The notes beneath the pieces were generated by a model. That model was not told the DNA's origin. It did no database searches and saw only the letters and a list, made by a program, of their open reading frames with translations. The position numbers and the translations under genes are program-made. Below, piece by piece: positions 9,379 through 18,692 of a stretch of DNA of 64,000 nt. Source of the DNA: UMGS172 sp045587185 (lineage in GTDB: Bacteria; Bacillota; Clostridia; Oscillospirales; Acutalibacteraceae); the NCBI GenBank assembly GCA_045587185.1, contig JAZNBS010000018.1:13385-77384 (forward strand), read 5' to 3'. Numbering within the stretch: the stretch's first letter is position 1; every line of letters starts with the position of its first letter.

Positions 9379-9393
9379 TTAGGAGAAAACAAA

Positions 9394-11076
9394 ATGGAAA
9401 ACAACAATATTCTGGAAAATGAGGTTTTGCCCTCTAATTTCATTCACGATTTCATTGATGAAGACCTTGAAAAGGGCGTTTACGATAAGGTTCAGACCCG
9501 TTTTCCGCCCGAACCCAACGGATACCTTCATATCGGTCATGCAAAGGCTATTTGCATAGACTTTGGCACTGCCGAAAAGTACAACGGTAAATGTAACCTC
9601 CGTCTTGACGATACCAACCCCACCAAAGAAGATGTTGAGTACGTTGATGCCATTAAAGAGGATATCAACTGGCTGGGTTTCCAGTGGGACAATGTATACT
9701 TCGCATCGGATTATTTTGATTTCATCTATGAGTGCGCTTTGAAACTTATTGATATGGGATTGGCTTATGTTGACGAGTCAGATGCCGATACCATCCGTGA
9801 AATGAGGGGTACTTTGACTGAGGCAGGTATCAATTCACCCTACCGTGACCGTCCCGTCGAGGAAACACGTGACCTTTTCCGCAGAATGACCGAGGGTGAG
9901 TTTGATAACGGCTCTATGGTACTTCGTGCCAAAATAGATATGGCTTCTCCCAATCTTAATATGCGTGACCCTGTCATTTACCGTGTGCTTAAAGCACATC
10001 ACCACCGCACGGGTGACAAGTGGTGCGTATATCCTATGTATGACTTTGCGCATCCCCTGTCTGACTACCGAGAGGGTGTTACACACTCACTCTGCTCGCT
10101 TGAGTTTGAGAATCACAGACCACTTTATAATTGGTTCCTTGAGGTCTTGAACCTCCCCACCCCTCCCCGTCAGATTGAGTTTGCGCGTATGAACGTTAAC
10201 TATACTCTGACCAGTAAACGCAAGTGTTTGAAATTGGTTGCCGATGGCATTGTTGACGGTTGGAACGACCCGAGAATGGCTACAATCAGCGGTATGCGTC
10301 GTCGTGGCTACCCTGCCGAGGCTATCCGCAATTTCTGTGATAAGATTGGTGTTTCCAAGGCTTATAGCGTTATTGACTATGCACTTTTGGAGTCCTGTGT
10401 GAGAGAGCATCTCAATATTCACGCCGAGCGTGCGATGACGGTTCTTCGTCCTTTGAAGGTGGTTATTGATAACTACCCCGATGGCAAGGTGGAGAACATT
10501 ACGGTTGAAATCAACCCCAACAAGCCAGAACTTGGCACACGCACGATTGAATTCTCGCGCGAAATATATATCGAACAGGATGACTTTGCGCTTGTTCCCC
10601 CACCCAAGTATTTCCGTCTGTGTCCGGAAAAAGAAGTGCGTCTTAAGGGCGCATATTTTGTAAAGTATGCCTCTCACGAGTGTGACGGTGACGGCAACAT
10701 CACCGTAGTTCACTGCACCTATGACCCTGCAACTTTTGGCGGAGATGCTCCCGATGGCAGAAAGGTCAAAGGTACGTTGCATTGGGTTTCTGTGGCACAT
10801 GCCGTTGATGCCGAAATAAGGCTTTATGACCGTCTGTTCAATGTTGAGAATCCTTCGGATGAAGAGGGTGTTTCCTCTTTTCAGGACAACCTCAACCCAG
10901 ATTCGCTTACTATTTTGAAGGGTGCTAAGTGCGAAACCTTTATGAAGGATGCCAAACCCGGCGACAAATATCAGTTTATGCGTCAGGGATACTTCTGTGT
11001 TGATACCCTAAGTACTCCCGACCACCTTATCATCAACCGCACAGTGGCTCTCAAGGATTCGTTCCAGAAAAAGTAA
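9394..11076 (+). CDS. glnS: Glutamine--tRNA ligase
   Basis: This 560-residue class I synthetase charges tRNA-Gln directly with glutamine. It shows the GlnRS-type HIGH motif in PPEPNGYLHIGHAK near residues 35-48, DPVIYRV, and the KMSKS-type loop LTSKRK, followed by the two-beta-barrel anticodon domain. Length agrees with E. coli GlnRS (about 554). The ribosome binding site is TAGGAG. Many Firmicutes lack GlnRS and use the GatCAB amidotransferase, so this gene tells something about the lineage. It forms an operon with gltX and probably the NIF3-like gene. Confidence 0.95.
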   Translation: MENNNILENEVLPSNFIHDFIDEDLEKGVYDKVQTRFPPEPNGYLHIGHAKAICIDFGTAEKYNGKCNLRLDDTNPTKEDVEYVDAIKEDINWLGFQWDNVYFASDYFDFIYECALKLIDMGLAYVDESDADTIREMRGTLTEAGINSPYRDRPVEETRDLFRRMTEGEFDNGSMVLRAKIDMASPNLNMRDPVIYRVLKAHHHRTGDKWCVYPMYDFAHPLSDYREGVTHSLCSLEFENHRPLYNWFLEVLNLPTPPRQIEFARMNVNYTLTSKRKCLKLVADGIVDGWNDPRMATISGMRRRGYPAEAIRNFCDKIGVSKAYSVIDYALLESCVREHLNIHAERAMTVLRPLKVVIDNYPDGKVENITVEINPNKPELGTRTIEFSREIYIEQDDFALVPPPKYFRLCPEKEVRLKGAYFVKYASHECDGDGNITVVHCTYDPATFGGDAPDGRKVKGTLHWVSVAHAVDAEIRLYDRLFNVENPSDEEGVSSFQDNLNPDSLTILKGAKCETFMKDAKPGDKYQFMRQGYFCVDTLSTPDHLIINRTVALKDSFQKK

Positions 11077-11128
11077 AAGACAATTTTCTGTAACAGGGAG
11101 TTGCGCTTATTTTGAAAGGACTGAAAGT

Positions 11129-11878
11129 ATGAAGGTCAAGGAAATTTTGGATTTTCTATACGGTGTAGCACCCAAGGAACTAGTAGAAAGTTTTGACAAT
11201 GTCGGTCTGCTCGTAGGCGACGAAAACGCTGAGGTCAAAGGTATTTTGGTATCGCTCGACTGCTTTGACGAGGTTATTGACCGTGCCGAAGATTTAGGTG
11301 CCAACCTTATCGTCACCCATCACCCGATTATTTTTGAGGGGTTGAAATCAGTTACCGCTGACAGCCTTGTTTACAAACTCATTTCCAAGGGTATTTCGGT
11401 CATTTCGATGCACACCAACCTTGACCAATCGACAGGCGGTGTGAACGATGCCTTGTGTGATGCTTTGGGTCTCTACGATGTTGAGGAGTTAATATCGACC
11501 GATGGATTTGCTTTGAGAAAAGGCTATCTTGACCAACCTGAGGACCCTTATTCCTTTGCCAAGCACATAAAAGAGGCTTTGGGCGGGACGGTCAAGTTTG
11601 TAGCAGGGCAGAAAGATATCACCACGGTTGCCGTGTGTTCAGGCTCTGGTGCCGATTTCATTTATGATGCAGTAAATGCAGGCGCCGATGCCTTTGTTAC
11701 AGCCGATGTCAAGCACCACATTTTTATCGAGGCAGGCAGACTTGATATCTCGCTTTACGACGCAGGTCATTTCAACACCGAAGACGTTATCGTATCGGTA
11801 CTCTGCCGCGATATTATAGGTGCCTTTCCTGAGTTGGATGTTTGTGAATGTCATTTTTCAAAAATTGAAAATCTATAA
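11129..11878 (+). CDS. NIF3/DUF34-family dinuclear metal protein
   Basis: This 249-residue member of the NIF3 (YqfO/YbgI) family forms a dinuclear metal site and usually assembles as a hexamer. Its biochemical role is unsettled; a GTP cyclohydrolase or metal-handling role has been suggested for relatives. Metal ligands visible are THHPIIFEGL (His-His), SMHTNLD with the following Asp, and the late DAGHFNTED (His and Glu). It is the short form without the inserted PII-like domain. GAAAGG precedes the start. It is the last gene of the gltX-glnS unit. Confidence 0.92.
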   Translation: MKVKEILDFLYGVAPKELVESFDNVGLLVGDENAEVKGILVSLDCFDEVIDRAEDLGANLIVTHHPIIFEGLKSVTADSLVYKLISKGISVISMHTNLDQSTGGVNDALCDALGLYDVEELISTDGFALRKGYLDQPEDPYSFAKHIKEALGGTVKFVAGQKDITTVAVCSGSGADFIYDAVNAGADAFVTADVKHHIFIEAGRLDISLYDAGHFNTEDVIVSVLCRDIIGAFPELDVCECHFSKIENL

Positions 11879-11881
11879 ACA

Positions 11882-11917
11882 ACAGTCAGATTCCTTTCGG
11901 AATCTGACTGTTTATTT
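11882..11917. terminator. Bidirectional terminator, NIF3-like gene / decarboxylase
   Basis: A perfect 13-base stem (11882-11894 with 11899-11911) and a TTTC loop, followed by TTTATTTT on the plus strand. It lies between the stops of two converging genes, only four bases from one stop. Confidence 0.85.
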
Positions 11918-13237
11918 TACAACATCGATTTTGTTTATATTGTAGTATTTTAATACCTTTATGGTATCTTCGGTTATAACTTCACCGCTCATTACAGGCG
12001 GTACCGCAGGCGGACACGCAACATTCGGTGCCGCGCAGATGCGCCCTTGCGCCGATTCGATTTCCACAGTCTCCTGCTCGGAAAACAAAGCCTTTCGTAT
12101 GCGCATTTTTTGCTCGCCTTTACAAAAAAGCAACCTAAAAGATGGCCTTGCATCACCTTTTTTGACCGATAAAAGCACGGTTTTTAACATTTCATAGACC
12201 GCATCATCAACAAAAGGTGTGAACATCATTACCACAACATCGCGGTCACAGAACTCACACTCAACACCGTTTTTGCGGAGCATTTCGGCTATTTCTTCAC
12301 CGCTAGCACCAAATCCGCCGCAATCCAAAGTAATCTTGAGTGGTTCATCACCCTTTAAAATCCAACCGATTTTTGAAAATCCGGTTTTCAGACGGTTTAT
12401 CTTTTTCACGGTTTGGTATAAAAGTTCTCTAAATTCTTCATCCAAAACCTTATTGCACATATCAAGTGACTGCAAAATTAAGTATGACGGACTTGTTGAA
12501 GAAAAAACCGACAGAAACCGTCTTGCATTACGGCAGAAACTCTTATCCGCATCCTTAGAAATGTGCAGATAAGCACCGCCCGTAAGTACGGGTAAGGTCT
12601 TATGAGCCGAATCACAGCACATATCGGCACCTAGATGTATGGGGTGCACGCTTTCTTCCAAAAATGCGAGGTAAGCCCCGTGAGCATTATCGACAAGCAG
12701 TGGTACCCCAAATCTGTGACATACCTTTGCAAGACCTTTTATATCCTGCACATTACCGAGATAATCAGGTGAAGTTACATAAACCGCGCTTGGCAACCTT
12801 TGCATACTCTTGAGTTTATCACCCAATACGTCAGGCGATATAACGCAACTGCAGATGTGACTGCCGTTTTGAGGGTAAAGCCATTCAACATCCAAATCGA
12901 GCAATGCCGCGCCGTATAAAAACGCTTTGTGGACGTTTCTTGCGGCAAGAACCGTCTTTTCCTTGCCGTTAGTGGCTATGGAAAGCATGGCCTTTATACA
13001 CAGCGATGAGCCTTCGGTGGAATAAAATGTATGAGCAGTTTCAAATAGTTGGGTTGCATTGTTTTCGCTCTCCAGAATAATTCCCTCTGGCGAATAAAGC
13101 ACATCTGCGCCTTCTATTTCGGTAATATCAAGATGTTCAACGCCCAGAACTTCTCTCCCCTTATGTCCGGGCATATGCAGCCGGGCAGTTTTGCTCTCGG
13201 CATAGTTCTTTACAAAATCTGCTATGGGTGTCTTCAT
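11912..13237 (-). CDS. Orn/Lys/Arg decarboxylase-like PLP enzyme
   Basis: This 441-residue protein of the Orn/Lys/Arg decarboxylase major-domain family (aminotransferase fold) makes or would make an amine from a basic amino acid; the substrate is not determined. It shows RLHMPGHKG (residues 19-27), FYSTEGSS (71-78), LVDNAHG with Asp183, and the PLP-binding Lys213 in DSAHKT. The C-terminal domain has the CPPAVPPVMSGE motif. The ATG at 13237 overlaps the scfB stop as ATGA and fits the family N-terminus; a start 36 bases further up is open but unlikely. Coupling to scfB is the notable feature. Confidence 0.9.
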   Translation of the reverse strand: MKTPIADFVKNYAESKTARLHMPGHKGREVLGVEHLDITEIEGADVLYSPEGIILESENNATQLFETAHTFYSTEGSSLCIKAMLSIATNGKEKTVLAARNVHKAFLYGAALLDLDVEWLYPQNGSHICSCVISPDVLGDKLKSMQRLPSAVYVTSPDYLGNVQDIKGLAKVCHRFGVPLLVDNAHGAYLAFLEESVHPIHLGADMCCDSAHKTLPVLTGGAYLHISKDADKSFCRNARRFLSVFSSTSPSYLILQSLDMCNKVLDEEFRELLYQTVKKINRLKTGFSKIGWILKGDEPLKITLDCGGFGASGEEIAEMLRKNGVECEFCDRDVVVMMFTPFVDDAVYEMLKTVLLSVKKGDARPSFRLLFCKGEQKMRIRKALFSEQETVEIESAQGRICAAPNVACPPAVPPVMSGEVITEDTIKVLKYYNINKIDVVK

Positions 13238-14607
13238 TCTTCGGCCTCTGCAACCTTTATCATAACGGCACATTCCATTCTCTTCTTAAATAGTTCGCAA
13301 CCGTACTCGTAAACACCGTTTATCTTGCCTGTTGCGTGATAAGAGTTGGCGGCGCAACCGCCCGAGCAATAAAGTTTTGCCCAACAATCCTTACATTCGG
13401 GACGGGCGTAAGCGTTACAACTTCTGAACTCATCCTGTGCCGCTTTGTTGGTAACACCCTTCCATACGTCACCAAGACTGTATTTGGGGTCACCGACAAA
13501 CTGATGGCAGGGATAAAGTTCACCCCACGGGGTAACCGCCATATATTCGGTGCCCGAACCACAACCCGTTATACGCTTATAGATGCAAGGACCCTCAGTA
13601 AGGTCAATCATATAGTGATAGAAAGTAAATCCCTCGCCCTTTTTCTTTCGGCGAATCATCTCTACCGCCAACTTCTCATACTGTTCAAACAGTTTAGGCA
13701 AATCTTCCTCGGTCAATGCATATGGGTCATTGGGGGGACACACAACCGGCTCCATACTGAGTTCCTTGAAACCTAGGTCGGCCATATGAAAAATATCCTC
13801 AGTGAAATCAACATTATTATGGGTAAAAGTTCCCCGCATATAATAGTCCCTACCGCCTCGCTTTTGCACTAACCGTTGGAATTTGGGCACGATATCCTCA
13901 TAACTGCCCTTGCCGTTATAGTATTTTCTAAAGTGGTCGTGAACTGACTGTCTGCCGTCAAGACTCAAAACAACGTTGCACATCTCTTTGTTGAGATAGT
14001 CAATTATTTCGTCGTCAAGCAAAACACCGTTAGTAGTCAGCGTGAAACGGAAGTTTTTGTTATACTGTTTTTCAACGCTTCTTGCATACTGTACCAGTTG
14101 TTTCACGACCTCCCAATTCATCAAGGGCTCGCCGCCAAAAAAATCCACCTCAAGGTTTCTGCGTGTGCCCGAATTGGCAATGAGGAAATCACACGCCTGC
14201 TTACCCACCTCAAAGGTCATTAAAGCACGGTCACCCTGATATTTGCCCTGTCTTGCAAAGCAATAAGAACAGTTGAGATTGCAGGTGTGGGCAACGTGCA
14301 GACACATAGCCTTTACAACATTACTGTTGTTCTTGAAATCTATTGCAAGATTCTCATAAACGTCTTGTGAAAACAGTTTACCCTGTTTTTCAAGTTCAGC
14401 AACATCGCACAAACATTCTGAAATCTCTTCTTCCGTAACGTCAGGTTGGTCTTTATATTTTTCCAATATGTAGGCAGTTATTTGCTCGGTTGTATTGGAT
14501 TTATACATTTCTATAATATCATAAGCGACTTCATCAACCGAGTGCACCGACCCACTACAGGTGTCAAGCACGATATTATAACCGTTGAGTTTATAACAGT
14601 GTACCAT
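13234..14607 (-). CDS. scfB: SCIFF peptide radical SAM maturase
   Basis: This 457-residue radical SAM/SPASM enzyme forms thioether (Cys to Thr) links in the SCIFF peptide. Residues 1 to about 85 form a PqqD-like peptide-recognition region. The radical SAM motif is Cys109-x3-Cys113-x2-Cys116 (CNLNCSYC). The SPASM domain carries auxiliary-cluster cysteines from CGSGTEYMAVTPWGELYPC through CKDCWAKLYCSGGC to the late YGCELF. The precursor scfA lies just upstream, which fixes the assignment. GGAG lies before the ATG. A decarboxylase-like gene is coupled at its end by ATGA. Confidence 0.95.
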   Translation of the reverse strand: MVHCYKLNGYNIVLDTCSGSVHSVDEVAYDIIEMYKSNTTEQITAYILEKYKDQPDVTEEEISECLCDVAELEKQGKLFSQDVYENLAIDFKNNSNVVKAMCLHVAHTCNLNCSYCFARQGKYQGDRALMTFEVGKQACDFLIANSGTRRNLEVDFFGGEPLMNWEVVKQLVQYARSVEKQYNKNFRFTLTTNGVLLDDEIIDYLNKEMCNVVLSLDGRQSVHDHFRKYYNGKGSYEDIVPKFQRLVQKRGGRDYYMRGTFTHNNVDFTEDIFHMADLGFKELSMEPVVCPPNDPYALTEEDLPKLFEQYEKLAVEMIRRKKKGEGFTFYHYMIDLTEGPCIYKRITGCGSGTEYMAVTPWGELYPCHQFVGDPKYSLGDVWKGVTNKAAQDEFRSCNAYARPECKDCWAKLYCSGGCAANSYHATGKINGVYEYGCELFKKRMECAVMIKVAEAEE

Positions 14608-14631
14608 AAATTACTCCATATCATAAAAGAA

Positions 14632-14687
14632 GCCGCCTTCAAAAAGAGATGCGGTTGGGGACAATCGCATCTCCCTTATAAGGCGGC
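14632..14687 (-). other. Two-part hairpin between scfA and scfB
   Basis: An outer stem GCCGCCTT/AAGGCGGC (14632-14639 with 14680-14687) encloses an inner stem GAGATGCG/CGCATCTC (14646-14653 with 14666-14673). On the transcribed strand it is followed by TTCTTTTATG, a weak terminator tail. It may attenuate transcription or stabilise the scfA message so that more precursor than maturase is made. Confidence 0.75.
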
Positions 14688-14706
14688 GTTCCTCTTTTTA
14701 GTAAAA

Positions 14707-14853
14707 TTACTTGTTAGCGTTCTCGCATTTCTGGTTAGCAACACCGCAAGAGGTTTTGCAAGCAGACTGGCAGGAAGTCTGGCACTCGCCACAGCCACCG
14801 GTCTTAACGCTCTTGTTCATATCTCTGGTTTCAATAGTCTTAATTCTGCTCAT
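14707..14853 (-). CDS. scfA: SCIFF precursor peptide (six cysteines in forty-five)
   Basis: This 48-residue ribosomal peptide is the substrate of the radical SAM maturase encoded next to it. It has the hallmark core GGCGECQTSCQSACKTSC, with six cysteines at 21, 24, 28, 32, 36 and 43. The open frame extends upstream, but ATG at 14853 has AAAGGAGT nine bases before it, gives the family length and begins MSRIKTIETR like other SCIFF peptides. Its promoter is perfect at -35. The final fate and function of SCIFF products are unknown in general. Confidence 0.97.
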   Translation of the reverse strand: MSRIKTIETRDMNKSVKTGGCGECQTSCQSACKTSCGVANQKCENANK

Positions 14854-14905
14854 CGTAATTACTCCTTTAATAGCAATAGCGGGAAACCGCTTATTTTCGC
14901 CTATA

Positions 14906-14934
14906 ATTTTAACACAACAGACCTTTTCTGTCAA
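14906..14934 (-). promoter_or_regulatory. Sigma-A promoter of scfA
   Basis: On the minus strand: TTGACA (14934-14929), a 17-base spacer and TAAAAT (14911-14906). It sits 19 bases after the end of the ABC transporter operon, where no terminator hairpin is visible, so some read-through into scfA is possible. Confidence 0.85.
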
Positions 14935-14952
14935 GTGTAAATCAACTCAAAA

Positions 14953-15942
14953 CTACCGTTCTTCGCGGAAATAAGAAAGCCCAAGGCTTGCGGGTGGTTG
15001 ATTCTCCCGTTTTTTCTGAATGCTTATGATGATAAGCACTATAATAGTAACAACATAAGGCAACATATTGATGAGTTCCTTGGAACTTGAAGAAAGACCC
15101 GGAATATAAACACACAGGATATACAAACCACCGAAAAGATACGACGAAAGTATGGACATTCTGGGCTTCCAAATAGCAAAAATAACGATTGCAATGGCGA
15201 GCCATCCACGGTCACCGAAGCCGTTATTGGTCCATGCACCGCCTGTGTAGTCCATAACAAAGTAAAGTCCGCCAAAACCTGCAATAACAGCGCCGATACA
15301 GGTTGCAAAATATTTATATTTTACAACATCAATACCTGCGGAATCGGCCGTTGCGGGGTTTTCACCGACAGCGCGGAGATTAAGCCCCACCCTTGTTCTG
15401 TTCAGTACAAACGAAGCCACAAAAGCAATCGCAATGGCGAGGTATACCATAAATCCAAAAGAAAGAAATGTGGTGCCGAAAAGGCCAAGGTCATCTGCGA
15501 AAGGCAACGATTTTTTGAAGGCAGCACCACAATTCATAAGCGAGATTGAACCGCTTTCGCCAAAGAATTTCAAAAGTGAGCCACCAAAGAAATTACCGAT
15601 ACCGATACCGAAAGTGGTAAGTGCAAGACCCGTGACGTTCTGATTGGCGCGCAATGTTATCGTTAGTAAACTGTATATCAAAGCCATAATAAGCGATCCC
15701 AAAATGCAACTGAGCAACGGTATAAACATACAAAGAAATGCTATAGGCTCCTCTGTGTAATGTTCGTAAAGATAGCCGCCAATAATTCCTGAAATTCCGC
15801 CAACGTACATAATACCGGGGATGCCAAGGTTAAGGTTGCCGGATTTTTCGGTGATTATCTCACCCGTTGCGCCAAAGAGCAACGGTGTGCCCTGAATGAT
15901 AGCCGCATTGATAAATGCACAAATTGTACCTAACACCGTCAT
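14953..15942 (-). CDS. ABC transporter permease, BMP/nucleoside type (second permease)
   Basis: This 329-residue integral membrane protein has about eight to ten hydrophobic segments and the permease family signature LFGATGEIITEKSGNLNLG near residue 22. It corresponds to the NupQ/YufQ-like permease of basic-membrane-protein importers that take up purine or other nucleosides. It overlaps the upstream permease gene by ATGA (15939-15942). The C-terminus is a charged tail after IVLIIISIQKKRE. It is the last gene of a four-gene importer operon. Confidence 0.92.
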   Translation of the reverse strand: MTVLGTICAFINAAIIQGTPLLFGATGEIITEKSGNLNLGIPGIMYVGGISGIIGGYLYEHYTEEPIAFLCMFIPLLSCILGSLIMALIYSLLTITLRANQNVTGLALTTFGIGIGNFFGGSLLKFFGESGSISLMNCGAAFKKSLPFADDLGLFGTTFLSFGFMVYLAIAIAFVASFVLNRTRVGLNLRAVGENPATADSAGIDVVKYKYFATCIGAVIAGFGGLYFVMDYTGGAWTNNGFGDRGWLAIAIVIFAIWKPRMSILSSYLFGGLYILCVYIPGLSSSSKELINMLPYVVTIIVLIIISIQKKRENQPPASLGLSYFREER

Positions 15943-17048
15943 CCCTCCTTGTGTTTTGAACGCAAATTAACTTTATAGTTTATAAAAAATTCGCAACCTA
16001 TGATGAAGAATATAATAATACCCGTCAGAATATCGGAAACACTTTCATCAAGACGGAATGCCGTTGCAATCTCACCCGAACCTCTCTGCAAGAACACAAT
16101 AAGGAACGAGGTTACAACCATCATTGCGGGGTTGAATTTTGCCAACCACGAAACCATAATAGCCGTGAAGCCCATACCGCCTGCAATTTCCTTTGAAATA
16201 GTGTGGTTGGTGCCCGATACCAACAAAAATCCTGCAACACCGCAAACCGCACCAGAAACAAGCAAAGTTCTGATAATAACCTTTTTAACATTAATACCGA
16301 TATAACGAGCAGTATTCTCACTTTCACCGACAACCGAAATTTCATAACCCTGCTTACTATATTTAAGATAAATATACATTGCCACTGTAAGCACGGCAAC
16401 CGACAAAATGTTAATGCCGTATCGCTGGTCGAAAATTTTTGGCAACCAACCAAGTTCGGTCTTTTGGTTAATGATACCCATAACACCTGAGCCGCTTGTT
16501 ACCCAAACCGCAATCATAAACGAAACCAACTGAATGGCAACGTAGTTCATCATCAGGGTGAAAAGGCTTTCATTGGTCCCCCACTGTGCCTTGCAAATGG
16601 CGGGAATAACAGCCCAGATAATACCGGCCACGATACTTGCAACAAGCATCAGGGGAATCAGTAATCCGTTAGGGATTGCCGAATCTCCGGCATAATGCAT
16701 ACAGGCGGCGGCGGCAAGACCGCCGACAAGCACCTGACCCTCTGCACCAAGGTTCCAGAATTTCATTTTAAAAGCAGGGGTGACCGCCAGAGAAATGCAC
16801 AAAAGCATTGCCATTTCCTGCAAAAGGTTCCAAATCTTACGTTCGGTTCCGAAACTTCCCTCAAACATTTTGGAATAAACGTCCACGGGGTTAAGACCTG
16901 TCATAAGCACGATAACTGCCGAACAAATGACCAAAGCGCCAAAAATAGCGGCCGCTCTGATGATAATGCCCGTAATCCACGAAGGAGCATCACGTTTGGT
17001 GATGTGTAGCAACGGTTCTCTGTGTTGCGCCAATTTTTTACCGCTCAT
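15939..17048 (-). CDS. ABC transporter permease, BMP/nucleoside type (first permease)
   Basis: This 369-residue integral membrane protein (NupP/YufP-like) has a cytoplasmic N-terminus, then ten or so membrane segments and the family stretch FKMKFWNLGAEGQVLVGG. It pairs with the second permease to form the channel. I chose ATG 17048 because AAGGAG lies eight bases before it; a GTG directly upstream (17051) is also possible. The start lies inside the end of the ATPase gene (11-base overlap), so the genes are coupled. Confidence 0.92.
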   Translation of the reverse strand: MSGKKLAQHREPLLHITKRDAPSWITGIIIRAAAIFGALVICSAVIVLMTGLNPVDVYSKMFEGSFGTERKIWNLLQEMAMLLCISLAVTPAFKMKFWNLGAEGQVLVGGLAAAACMHYAGDSAIPNGLLIPLMLVASIVAGIIWAVIPAICKAQWGTNESLFTLMMNYVAIQLVSFMIAVWVTSGSGVMGIINQKTELGWLPKIFDQRYGINILSVAVLTVAMYIYLKYSKQGYEISVVGESENTARYIGINVKKVIIRTLLVSGAVCGVAGFLLVSGTNHTISKEIAGGMGFTAIMVSWLAKFNPAMMVVTSFLIVFLQRGSGEIATAFRLDESVSDILTGIIIFFIIGCEFFINYKVNLRSKHKEG

Positions 17049-18576
17049 CACTGTAACTCCTTTCGGTCTTGGTCATAAGAATTCCTATCTCTTCCTTTTT
17101 GGCGGTGCGACCGTCAACAATACCTGTAACACGTCCTGAACCGATAACCATAATACGGTCACAAAGTTCTATCAGAACATCCAAATCTTCACCGACAAAT
17201 ATTACGGCAACGCCTTTTTTCTTCTGCTCATTAAGTAGATTATATATAGTGTATGATGAATTTATATCAAGTCCTCTTACAGGATAAGCCGCCATCAAAA
17301 CGGTGGGAGAAGCCGCGATTTCCCGTCCTACAAGCACCTTCTGAACGTTACCGCCTGAAAGACGGCGTACGGGTGTTGTGGCTCCCGGAGTTACAACCTG
17401 AAGGTCGTTGATTATCTTGTTGGCAAGTTCTTTTGGAGCCTTGCGCTCAACGAAAACCGTTCTGCCTTTTTTATAACTCCTGAGCATCATATTGTCAATG
17501 ATGTCCATATTACCGACAAGGCCCATTCCCAATCTATCCTCAGGCACAAATGAAAGTCTTACACCGAGGTCGCGTATCTGCACGGGGGTTTTATCACGCA
17601 GATTTTCAACTGCGCCTGTTTTGGGGTTGTGATAAAGAATCTCACCCTCATTCAGATGTTGCAAACCTGCGATGGCCTCAAGTAATTCACGCTGACCACT
17701 TCCCGCGATACCCGCAATACCCAGTATCTCACCCGACTTTGCAGTGAAACTGACATCATCCAGTAATTTTATACCCTCTCGGCTCATACAGGTTATGTCC
17801 CGCACAACAAGACGGTCACAAGGGTCAACAGGTTCACTGCGTTCAATATTAAGGTCAATCTTCTGTCCAACCATCATTTCGGTAAGTAAGGCTTCATCAG
17901 CCTCAGCAGTATTAACAGTGCCGATATACTCACCTTTACGCAAAACCGCTACACGGTCAGAAAGTGACAGAACTTCGTGCAGTTTATGGGTAATGATAAT
18001 AATAGCCTTTCCATCATCACGCATCGAACGGAGAATTTTAAACAATTTCTGCGTTTCCTGCGGCGTAAGGACAGCGGTGGGTTCGTCGAGAATAAGAATA
18101 TTTGCACCACGGTACAAAACCTTGATTATCTCAACCGTCTGCTTTTCAGAAACTGACATCTCATATATTTTCTTTTTGGGGTCAATATCAAAACCGTACT
18201 TGTCAGATATCTCCTTAACTTTTTGGGTTATTGCATTGATATCAAACTTGCCTTGGTTTTCAAGTCCAAGCACAATATTCTCGGCAGCAGAAAAAACATC
18301 AACAAGTTTAAAGTGCTGATGTATCATACCAATCTTGTAATCAAAAGCATCCTTCGGCGAGGAGATAACAACCTCTTCCCCGTCTATGAAAATCTGTCCC
18401 TCATCAGGGAAATAGATGCCTGATATCATATTCATTAGGGTGGTCTTACCGCTTCCGTTTTCGCCAAGCAATGACAAAATCTCCCCGTTATTAACCGAGA
18501 GATTGACATCTTTGTTAGCTATTACCGAACCGAAACGCTTTGAGATATTTCGGAGTTCTATTGCAACTTTTCCCAT
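17038..18576 (-). CDS. ABC transporter ATP-binding protein, tandem domains (NupO-like)
   Basis: This 512-residue protein has two ABC domains in one chain, as in nucleoside and sugar importers. Domain one has Walker A GENGSGKTT (38-46) and Walker B ILILDEPTA, with a degenerate signature MSVSEKQ. Domain two has the altered loop GIAGSGQRE and the signature LSGGNVQK, but PVRGLD replaces a full Walker B. One half is therefore probably the better ATPase. The ATG at 18576 is chosen because AAAGGA lies in the right place for it and overlaps the more upstream ATG at 18585. Confidence 0.93.
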   Translation of the reverse strand: MGKVAIELRNISKRFGSVIANKDVNLSVNNGEILSLLGENGSGKTTLMNMISGIYFPDEGQIFIDGEEVVISSPKDAFDYKIGMIHQHFKLVDVFSAAENIVLGLENQGKFDINAITQKVKEISDKYGFDIDPKKKIYEMSVSEKQTVEIIKVLYRGANILILDEPTAVLTPQETQKLFKILRSMRDDGKAIIIITHKLHEVLSLSDRVAVLRKGEYIGTVNTAEADEALLTEMMVGQKIDLNIERSEPVDPCDRLVVRDITCMSREGIKLLDDVSFTAKSGEILGIAGIAGSGQRELLEAIAGLQHLNEGEILYHNPKTGAVENLRDKTPVQIRDLGVRLSFVPEDRLGMGLVGNMDIIDNMMLRSYKKGRTVFVERKAPKELANKIINDLQVVTPGATTPVRRLSGGNVQKVLVGREIAASPTVLMAAYPVRGLDINSSYTIYNLLNEQKKKGVAVIFVGEDLDVLIELCDRIMVIGSGRVTGIVDGRTAKKEEIGILMTKTERSYSDER

Positions 18577-18652
18577 TTTTTGCATCCTTTCGGTTTAATA
18601 TATAAAACAAAAATCAACCAAGCGTTATTTTTCTCTTTTATACATTAAAGAA

Positions 18653-18680
18653 TTCAGGCGGGGCGAGTGCCCCGCCTGAA
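18653..18680 (-). terminator. Intercistronic hairpin after the BMP lipoprotein gene
   Basis: A 12-base GC-rich stem (18653-18664 with 18669-18680) and a GAGT loop, followed on the minus strand by a T-rich stretch. It lies 12 bases after the binding-protein stop and about 75 bases before the ATPase. It should terminate part of the transcripts or protect the upstream message, giving excess binding protein. Confidence 0.75.
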
Positions 18681-18692
18681 AGCAAAAATCAA

